Positions 56,561 to 64,000 of a DNA stretch of 64,000 nt are shown one piece after another. The notes under the pieces are model-generated. The model did no database searches. It was not told the DNA's origin and saw only the letters and a program-made list of their open reading frames with translations. The position numbers were made by a program, and so were the translations under genes. How positions within the stretch are numbered: position 1 is the first letter of the stretch; the number at the start of each line of letters is the position of its first letter. The DNA comes from Axinella damicornis (taxonomy: Eukaryota > Porifera > Demospongiae > Axinellida > Axinellidae), in the NCBI GenBank assembly GCA_963931865.1, contig OZ007518.1:7678361-7742360 (forward strand), written 5' to 3'.

Positions 56561-57354
56561 CACGGTACCAGCGCCAACGTTGGCGCCGATGCTAGAGCTC
56601 TTGTGTTGGTCTCCGACCTGGTCCGGCATGTAGTCACCATCGTGATCGCCCTCCTCACTCAAGCCGGAGGTGCCGCGCTCGGCATCCCCTTCTCAGTCTG
56701 ACGAGGTACGAGTCTCCATTCCAGCACACGCCTCGTCGCTTCACCCGTTCGCCGTGGGAGGTAAACGGTTGAGGGCGTCTTCCACCAGTTGTTGGTTCAT
56801 CTTTTTGGCCTAAGTGGCCAGCTCAAAAAGTATCTCACTGTCTCGTTCTCGAGCAGGACAAAAAAGGCGGGATCATACATGAGGTGATTCCTTTTATGAA
56901 TATTAAATTATGTAAACTTTGAACTCTGCTGATTAGTTGGGACAAAAGAGGTAATACCATGTGGTAAACTGACTATGTTGTTGTAGTGTATCCGGAGCCT
57001 CCGAAATACAATTCAGTACACAGCTGATTATGCAATGGCATGCAACATAATGAAATTCATTGCAAATAGTACCGCGATAGCCAGCCTTCATTTCTTAGTC
57101 CAACCTCTTTGACAGTGCTTCTTCCGGAGCTATTCAAGTGCTTTCCTGTTCGAGCTAATAGGGTGGGCGTACTTTCGAGTAATCAATGACCCTTTGCAAC
57201 AACTTGTCGCCAAAAAGGGGGGTGGGCGTATTTTCGAGGGTGGGCGTATTTTCGAGAGACTACGGTATAGGGAAGATCAGAGAGTGCTCTCAAGTACCGA
57301 ATAAAACCATTCATAGCCGCGTTGCAACCCCGGTTGCGACTCGCCGTAGCTATA

Positions 57355-57896
57355 CCGTACTCTCGCGAAAGTCCGCCCACTCCGCAAAGAGCGCCCACCC
57401 CCCACTTTTGGCTCAATTTTCTATTTAGGGTCAAAGTTTACTCGAATGAGCGCCCACCCTCGCGCGCTATAGCCTCGTGCCTCGTGTAACAGGCGATAGA
57501 GCGCATTAGTGAGATGTTCCAGCGGTAAGAACCTCCTTGCAGCAAGTCTCTATTAGTCTGTGTATCCGTATCTATGGTGTCCATGTGTGTTGCCTGGCTT
57601 GCTTGTGCTGACGACGGCCCCGCGGCCTCCACGCTGGACCTCAGCCAGCGCTTGGCGGAAGCGAAGAGACGACGTGGTGAGCGGTGATGTTGCTAGTGGC
57701 TCCAGCGATGTAGATGTGCTGGGAGGGCTTTGACTCACGCGCGCTTGCTGCTCGATCGCTGCTATGCGCTACTTGTGTACGTAAACAAAGGTGGGCGCTC
57801 TTTCAAGGTTGAATGCGGAAACACTCGAAAGAGCGCCCACCCCCCTGTGAGAAAGTAAGATGCAGCGCCCATGGGCGGACTTTCGCGAGAGTACGG
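57355..57896. mobile_element. CCGTAC inverted-repeat MITE
   Basis: Ends CCGTACTCTCGCGAAAGTCC and GGACTTTCGCGAGAGTACGG bound 542 bp, with TA on both sides. Inner phrases GAGCGCCCACC also appear inverted. The ends resemble those of the 51584-57265 element (CCGTA-TCTC-CGAAA), so these are sister families. Confidence 0.8.
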
Positions 57897-58290
57897 TAAT
57901 AAGTATTGCAATTCGTTCCAATTAACGCACATGCCACGTGGCAACCACGCTCAGTCGATCGCGAGCAATAGCGACCAAAAGGAAGACAAGACATTATTAC
58001 AGCGCTCACAATTTAGCCAGCACGGTGAGTTTCTGCATGTAAGCGTCACAGCGATCACAGCCGTGTGGTCAGAATCTTTGTGTGCCTTTCCTAAGGACGG
58101 TACTGCCACCGGAAGTCGATGGAGCGCTCGAGCAATGGCGGCCAACGGCGAGACAAAAGCGCTCATATCTCCACCACCAACAAGGTGAGTTTCAGCACCA
58201 AAATCCTACGTTTGGTCAGTACATGGTAGCGATCACGATCATCGCGGATGGTATAGTCAGAACCGTTGTAGGGCATTCGTAAGTGGGACG

Positions 58291-58966
58291 TAAATAGTCA
58301 CCGCACTCCTGGCCTGGTAGCCGGTGCATCTCACCGGCAAGGCAAGCTGACCCTTCAGAATGATACTCCGGTATTACTTTCACCCCGAGCAGACTCTGAT
58401 TGCATCCACCAGCACGTACTTACAGCTCCAAGGTAATCGTCTCAGCTAGTGCGCACAAGCTACGTGGCTGTCTCATTCCCAGCGGATCCGGAACGAAAAA
58501 AAAAATCCACCCACACAAGGAGGCCAAAAGTTAGGGTTAGGATTAGGGTTAGGGTCATAACTCCACCACAAAGATGAGTTTCAGCACAATTATTTTGATT
58601 TTGTGTCAGTCAAAAATTAGAATGATGATGGTGCAGTTAGAATCTCTCCATGTCCCCCACTGTGCTCAGGAGTTTTTCAATTTTTGGTCCAAATTAATTC
58701 CCTACCAGTAGTGTAATGTTGTCTCCGCTGTAGAGTTCAGCTGCATTTTTTATCAGCGGAAACGCTCGCGCGTCTAGAACCGGCCTTGGGCGCCGGGCGC
58801 CGGGCCTAACCAGAGCCACACCTATCCACATAACTTATGGCGCATGCGCATGATATAATGTGGGGGAGGGACCGAGACACTCGGAGAGCGATCGATACAA
58901 CGCCCCCAGAGGTTACTAGCGTGCAAACACTTGCAGAGATAGGGGTCTCACCGCCTAGACGACGTT
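58291..58966. other. Spacer before NHL copy 6
   Basis: Contains a telomere-like tract at 58530-58556 and a further fragment of a mini-exon unit tail (58560-58720). The region just before the first exon is GC-rich (gggcgccgggcgccgggcc) and has a gtgggggagggaccg phrase similar to the promoter core of other copies. Confidence 0.5.
58530..58556. repeat. Interstitial telomere-like TTAGGG tract
   Basis: GTTAGGGTTAGGATTAGGGT then TAGGG: about four units of TTAGGG with one variant. Short and internal; it may mark a repaired break or chance. Confidence 0.6.
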
Positions 58967-59016
58967 ATGACGCTGTTCATCGGGTCTGAAGATGAAGGTC
59001 AACTTATACCTCTGCT

Positions 59017-60927
59017 GTAAGCTATGACTCGTCTCTTTCCCAGACCCTTCCGTATGTGTTGCACGCTGTGAAAAAAGGGGATAGCTAGCTAGTCTCGTAC
59101 ACGAGGTCCAGGCACAACATGAAAAGGGTCTGTGAACTTACCACACACCAATTTCTCCAGCATAGTAGCAGAGCACAACCCAAAGCCTTGCAGGATTTAG
59201 TCACATGAAATTGTCTGCTTTGACTACTACACGAATTTTGCTTCTTGACATTGACCACTGAGTCTTTGTTGTGATCCAAGACCTTTAGCTTTTATGTTAC
59301 AAAACATCTCCAAGATGTCACATGCATGTCGAAGAGCCATGAGTCTGTGATTGGCTGCAAATTGTCTAATACAGTGCCTCATGCTTAACCACACCACACC
59401 TTTGGAATGCTCCTGCAATGTGCATCATTAACCATTCACTGATAATTTCAGGGTACTTCGACCATTGACCATGCACTGAATATACTGTCAACTGCACTTT
59501 TACCACAGTAACAGTTGCGACTACAGTGTGTATGAGAGTGACCCCCTTGTATCGTCACTTGACATCGTTCAGGCCATTGATAGCATTTTCCTTGCTGGAA
59601 AGCATTGCTTTACATGATCCCGAAATTAGTCTCATTTCATCTAGCCTCGTTCCCAGGCCTATCCCGGGTTTTGTTCCTCGGTTAGCATTGACAATGACAC
59701 ATGGAAGCGGAAGAGTGGCATAAAACAAGGAAGGATGTGAATGATGTCAGCCGGATGCGAGGTTGATGTAGGAGGGGCCATGCAGGGTTGGTTCAGCAGG
59801 TCCTGGATCCGTTCATTGTGCAGTTGGCTAGGTTTGAGCGCTTCACTGCTGATTGAGACTCTATTGATACTGTAGATACCGCCGCTCATCCAGTGTTAAT
59901 CCACCTGGCGTCACTCACATAATGAATGATCCCATGGAGGCTGTCCTGTTTTTCGCTGCTCTTCCACATCCGTGTACTACCTGAAGGTCACTGGTACTAT
60001 TTAAATCTGGCTGTTAAAAAAACGGCTGCATATAATTGTGGTCAAAAGTAAAGCGTCACCGGCTTTCATTGCCAAGGGATTCTTAACTAAGACGTTGTGA
60101 AATGGCACAATCAACTTAAGCTTCTTTAGCCTCGATCCCAGGCCTCCACACCCAGCTTCTGTCGCTTGTATTAAAAGCTGGGTGTGGAGGCCTGGAACGA
60201 GGCTACAACTTCCATACATACTCTGCTGTGTTGATGAGCAATGATATTCACAGCTCAGCTACCACATGTACTGCATGGTTGTTTACACAGCTGCATGGTT
60301 TATGGCTTCCAGTTCACATTCCAATTCAATTGCTTACCACTCAGTTTCAATCTTGAAGTGTAAATTCACCCAATTCCACACAGTTCCACGAGAAAAACCT
60401 TGTGATAAGTACATAGCAAATTATTTTTACACCTAATGCTTTGAACGAAAACAATTAAATTTTTCAACCTCATTTGGCCTCTCCAGCTCCGTGAACGTGT
60501 GTACACACACAAATTAGCAGGCATGCACAAAACTCACCCAATTGCAGAATTGGATGGAATTAGTTATAGGATTTCACTCTAAAGCACCAATCCCATTCCG
60601 TAGCTTAGCGATGCAAATGCAAATCAATTCCCACTGAACTTGATCAGATACCGCTAAACAGAACATTCCAGAAATCCACAAATTCAATCTCAATGCCAAG
60701 TTCATACATTCTAATGTCCTACCTTAGGGGCACTTGGTACGTACAGCACTACTATTGCCAAGAACTAACACCATGTTTCAACAGCATGCACTGATTACGG
60801 TATAGGAGCCATACTGTGGTACGTCTTAAATCAGGTCTCCAAACCTCCCCACTTTTGCTAAAAAGAGTCTGGCCCATGAGCCCAGTCTATCAGTCATTCA
60901 CCTCTGAAATTGTTTGCTTTCTTTCAG
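59017..60927. other. Intron of NHL copy 6
   Basis: Contains a single TAGCCTCG arm at 59643, a complete element of that family at 60128-60206 and otherwise only short open frames. No extra exon is recognised. Confidence 0.5.
60128..60206. mobile_element. MITE, TAGCCTCG family
   Basis: TAGCCTCGATCCCAGGCCTC at the left and GAGGCCTGGAACGAGGCTA at the right, with CACACCCAGCTT paired inside; 79 bp. Target duplication not clear. Confidence 0.75.
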
Positions 60928-62017
60928 GGGATGTGAATCCTTCAATGATTATTCCTGCCCAAATGGACTAGCAATTGCACACGATGGCAGGATGTATGTA
61001 TCTGAGTTATGTGATACATTGACAGTACGTGAGATTGATGGTTCTCAATCCGAACTCTCTCTCTGTCCTGGGCCCAACAAGGAATTTTTTGATAGTAATT
61101 ACTGTGCAGTGATGGTGGAATAGTGGTTCAGGATGAATCCAGTAACTTCACTAAGTTCACCAAGGATGGAGAGTTTATATGGACGATCAATCCTGATACA
61201 TCATCCACTACCTCGTTTTGTCTTGATGCCAGTGACTTGCTTTAGTGTGCAACAAGTGACCAGGTCAAAGTTTACTTACCGAGTGGTACTTTTTCACATG
61301 TGCTTGTGAGTGACTTAAAACACCCGATGGGGATCGCAGTTGATGGAGACAACAACATACACATTGGTTTCTCATAAATTATGCATCTTCCATCCGAGTT
61401 TTCAGTGCAAAAGGGAAGCATTGCCATTAGTAGAGACAACCCACAGTTGGTTGTAACTGCCGAATACGATTCATCACAATTGTTTGTATTCAATGACACC
61501 GGTTCTTTCTTGTACACTGTTACGGGTGTAACTTGTGTCGGCGATATTACCTTTGGTTCTGACAACTCACTTTGGATTGCTGAAACGGGAAGGTAATCAT
61601 TTTGGTTATGTTTTACGTGTCCCAAAGCTCTTCCATCAGATCCCCCCTCTGCTGTCCTACCTGTGTGAGCTGAGTACTCTCCCCCACCTGAATGAGCTGC
61701 CAGTGTCTCTGCTTCCTCCCAGGCTGGCTGGACTCTTTGAGAAATGGACTGACCTGGTGACTGTTGAAGTGAGACGGAAGAGATTTACCAACCACCCTTC
61801 AAAATCTAAGCTACTGTCAGAGACAGTTGAACTGAAAGTTGAACCCGATGCTCCTCAGGAGATGGTTCAATGGCTAGTTTGCAAAAAAATGGACATTGTG
61901 TATTCTGAAACCTCAATTAGTCGTGGTAGAGGTGATTGTGTGGATTTTATTCTTACTAAATGTGAAGTGGAAGTGGACTCACTTGGTGAATGTGGAAGTG
62001 AGACGGAGGAGCTTTAA

Positions 62018-63235
62018 TAACTAGGTACTGTTGAACATCTAAGCTACTTTCAGAGACAGAAGGATGGTTCAATGGCTAGTTAGCAAGAAAATGGACATTG
62101 AGTTTTCTGCAATCTCAGAGCAGACTATTTTGTTAGTTGTGATGTTGATGGACTGTTTTGCGCAATCCATTTGCAGTGAGATTTTACTGGAAGACTGTGA
62201 TGCAGTTTCAAGCTTTGTTTTTGTCTTTAGCAAATAGTTTATGCTGTATAGCGAAGGGTCCAATACATGAATATTATGAACATGTACCCCGACAACACAC
62301 TCATCGCCTTTTTGTCTTAGTACAATGTCATGTTCATTATACATCACTAGCTTGGTGGGGAAGGATGGCTATATGTGGCTAGCATACAACAGCTGCAGTG
62401 CTAGCAGAACACCACTTCCTGTGGGGAGCATAGCTACTCCCTCCCAAACCCTTTCATTGTAGAGGTCCTGCACCATAGATCTATATTCGTACCTATAGTA
62501 TCTGGTCCTCCAAGTGTAGGAAAAAAGAAAAGGACTTTTGTAGTCTGTCCAAGTTTCATGGACCACACTTCATTCCACTAAACTTAATATTAATGGGAAG
62601 AGTGTCTGGTGACTTGCCAGGCAATATTAAATTTCCCAGGCCCCACCCATGCAGCTTTGCAGTACGTGTAACTGAAAATGGCGTGCAGGCCTGGGAATGA
62701 GGCTATAAATGATCGTCTTAACAACATACAAAAGAGCGCAACATGTCATATGACCAAGAGTGACTATGCAATGTGTTGGGTTGTGTTATACAGTGTTGCT
62801 GGATAAAATTAATGACAACTAAAATCTAATTTTTTCCTCCCCTGAGTTTATGAGATGCAGAAGCTATACTGACTACCCTTGAACATCTAAACTGACATTG
62901 AAGACAATTGAGCTGAAGGTTGAACCTGAGGTAGCTAGACCTGCATGGGTATGGCTCCATGGCTGGTTTGTAAACTGTGGGCCTTAATACTTGTACTTCA
63001 CATTCATACTCCACTCAGTTGAACAATGCTGCATTGCATGGACTGTGTGGATTTTGTTGCCAACCACGACCCACCCGGAAATGGTTTCAAGCTACTCGAT
63101 CCCAAAGATTTAAACCTCATCTATAACACAGTTTGCCTACAAACTACACACTTGACTCCTTTTGTCTGCAAACTTTAAACCACGAGTATAAAATTAAGAC
63201 GTAGACTACAGGTTAACTGAGGGTAGCTATAAATG
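62018..63235 (+). pseudogene. Duplicated 3' flank with NHL C-terminal relics
   Basis: 62038-62110 repeats the end of the NHL exon in shortened form (TCAGAGACAGAAGGATGGTT, CAATGGCTAGTTAGCAAG). 62200-62720 matches 33700-34200. 62865-63062 is the second copy of the relic at 34340-34545 (ACAATTGAGCTGAAGGTTGA). A small TAGCCTCG-type element lies at 62635-62706. Confidence 0.55.
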
Positions 63236-63692
63236 CATTCTGCTGTTGCAGAACATGCAATAGACACAGGACACACCATCGACTGGGGCAACACCCAAGT
63301 GAAGGCTGTCATGCTTTTTTCTGGCAAAGGTGCACTTTGGAGACCTGGCACATGAAGCCAGCCCAACCCTCTCAACCGGGAGGAAGGCATCCTGCCTCAT
63401 GTGTATGATGCACTGATCCATGAGAACACCCCACCCCCAATGCGTGCACAGAACAATCAGCAGCACTAATTTGATTTCCGGTCATGTGCTACCTCTGTAG
63501 GTCACGCGTCTCGCCAATTTTTCTCAGTTTGTCATTTGTGTACCTATAAGAGTGTGTGTTGATGTGCTGTATTGTATTACCACTGAAGAAGACAACCGCA
63601 GTGTGGTCAAAACGTTTGGTTGATAAAACAAGTTCTTGTTGAACCTCCAGGCTAGTTAAAAGCTTAAGCAAGTGAAGATTGATGCAAGTCCC
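63236..63692 (+). mobile_element. Retroelement 3' fragment with GIY-YIG-like C-terminus
   Basis: This segment is absent from the matching place near 34700, so it is an insertion. One frame reads AVAEHAIDTGHTIDWGNTQV, another NREEGILPHVYDALI before a stop. The AEHxxxTGHxIDWxxTxV ... NREEG pattern is known from the C-terminal endonuclease part of Penelope-like and related retroelements. A CTGAAGA ... AAAACG stretch follows (63583-63615), at the place where such elements may carry a ribozyme. Truncated, with frameshifts. Confidence 0.5.
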
Positions 63693-64000
63693 TTTCTTAA
63701 ATCCTCCTTTCGGCCCCGGCTCCTGCTTGCAACCATAATGAAAGTTTCCTGCCATCCCTCAATGCCGTTGCAGTACAAGGAGCCAGTTAGGAATAATCGT
63801 TCCTAATGTGAATAGAATGTGTTCAATAAGGAGTGCAGAACATGAAATATATCCGCTCTGGGGCTTGTCCTTGATTTGGTAATGGGCCAATTAAGTGTAG
63901 AGTTCAGAAAAGAAATTGCAGTCCTCCTCTTTGAAGTATGGAGTCTGGCCCTTAAGGCTAAGTCTGTCGGTCATTCACCTCAGAAATCAAAATTTTGTTT
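63693..64000 (+). other. Upstream flank of a further NHL exon
   Basis: 63715-64000 matches 34735-35035, the sequence directly before the NHL copy 3 exon (agtctggccc, gtcattcacctcagaaatca). In copy 3 the acceptor lies just after this phrase, so a seventh NHL terminal exon is expected within about 10 bases of the window edge. Confidence 0.6.

Larger units (their letters stand above)
52016..57013 (-). mobile_element. DIRS-type tyrosine-recombinase retrotransposon (decayed)
   Basis: Terminal inverted repeats share a 122-bp core (52091-52212 and 56860-56981), each with its own outer extension. Both extensions reappear fused at 52557-52704, the internal complementary region that is diagnostic of DIRS elements; the fused junction carries AAT/ATT, and ATT stands at both outer ends (52016 and 57011). 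Coding traces run on the minus strand in the expected order: a possible gag region with tandem repeats (56.16-56.56 kb), reverse transcriptase, RNase H, then tyrosine recombinase near the internal region. All frames carry stops and frameshifts, so the copy is dead. Confidence 0.85.
51584..57265. mobile_element. CCGTAG inverted-repeat element carrying a DIRS insertion
   Basis: The left end CCGTAGTCTCTCGAAAATAC (51584) and right end GTATTTTCGAGAGACTACGG (to 57265) are exact inverted repeats. TATA lies on both sides (51580-51583 and 57266-57269), and removing the element restores the unit sequence seen at 9970. The element itself is about 690 bp (51584-52015 plus 57014-57265); the rest is the retrotransposon inside. 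No transposase is visible, so it is a large MITE. Confidence 0.8.
51474..58290 (+). repeat. Mini-exon unit F, split by two insertions
   Basis: Pieces 51474-51583, 57266-57354 and 57897-58290 join end to end into the same unit as 9863-12088: the first ends at gatagttata, the second starts tagggaagatcagagagtgc, the third starts aataagtattgcaattcg. The first mini-exon (57968-58024) has ATA in place of the ATG but keeps its frame and GTGAGT donor. The second ATG segment is at 58135. Confidence 0.65.
58967..62017 (+). pseudogene. NHL-repeat gene copy 6, disrupted
   Basis: Exon 1 (58967-59016, MTLFIGSEDEGQLIPLL, CT|GTAAGC) is perfect. The terminal exon (60928-62017) starts well after CTTTCTTTCAG (PNGLAIAHDGRMYVSEL) but has a 10-nt deletion at about 61107 between CTGTG repeats, giving an early TAG; a TAC-to-TAG change at 61242; an insertion with TAA at about 61377; a deletion of about 43 nt at about 61420; and one extra base at about 61585. 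The C-terminal part is open again and ends GSETEEL like copy 2. Clearly a pseudogene of copy 2 type. Confidence 0.85.

Overview
This is animal (metazoan) nuclear DNA. Genes are split by GT-AG introns, coding density is low, there are many fold-back and inverted-repeat elements, a 200-base assembly gap sits at 14129-14328, and a short TTAGGG-type telomere-like tract sits at 58530-58556. The NHL-propeller, SH3 and SLC26 STAS domains fit an animal. The very high density of palindromic MITEs, with one family starting TAGCCTCGTTCCCAGGC, reminds me of demosponge genomes such as Amphimedon; that assignment is inference.

Layout. 1-14.1 kb is repeat-rich: several fold-back elements, a 12-copy 89-90 bp minisatellite (7.65-8.74 kb), five copies of a roughly 450-640 bp unit carrying two ATG-to-GTGAGT mini-exons (one at 5 kb, four in tandem at 9.86-12.09 kb), and one minus-strand exon with an SLC26-type STAS domain (13.5 kb). 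From 14.7 to 39.9 kb there is a large tandem segmental duplication. Each block holds a minus-strand SH3 gene, a divergent plus-strand two-exon NHL gene starting about 340-360 bp away, and, at its right end, a minus-strand gene for a repetitive protein with DEVKKQ repeats. Block 1 is about 14.7-24.9 kb and block 2 about 24.9-39.9 kb; block 2 has two NHL terminal exons. From 40 to 64 kb there are three further NHL copies (46.0-48.7, 48.9-50.9 and 59.0-62.0 kb), and the upstream flank of another one runs off the right edge.

The NHL family is the backbone of the window. A 50-nt first exon encoding MTLFIGSEDEGQ-IPLL is joined in phase to a ~1.1 kb terminal exon that encodes an NHL beta-propeller plus a conserved C-terminal domain of about 130 residues. 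Copies range from intact (27391-32626 and 45986-48660) through intact propeller but no ATG (48.9-50.9 kb) to disrupted (stop codon at 20040; several lesions at 60.9-62.0 kb), a birth-and-death pattern.

The most unusual gene is the secreted repeat protein on the minus strand at 39848-37792. Three exons with matching phases give 299 residues: a signal peptide, then 15 DEVKKQ repeats, 13 of them in one exon. Each repeat has a dibasic KK followed by Q and then usually an aromatic residue, so it could be a multi-copy peptide precursor or a Pro/Gly-rich structural protein. A relative at 24464-22567 spreads its repeats over small symmetrical exons, has a frameshift in its last exon and lacks a visible signal-peptide exon.

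Mobile DNA at 51.5-57.9 kb is nested three deep. A DIRS-type tyrosine-recombinase retrotransposon (52016-57013), with inverted terminal repeats, an internal complementary region and ATT at both ends, lies inside a CCGTAG-ended inverted-repeat element, which itself interrupts a sixth copy of the mini-exon unit.
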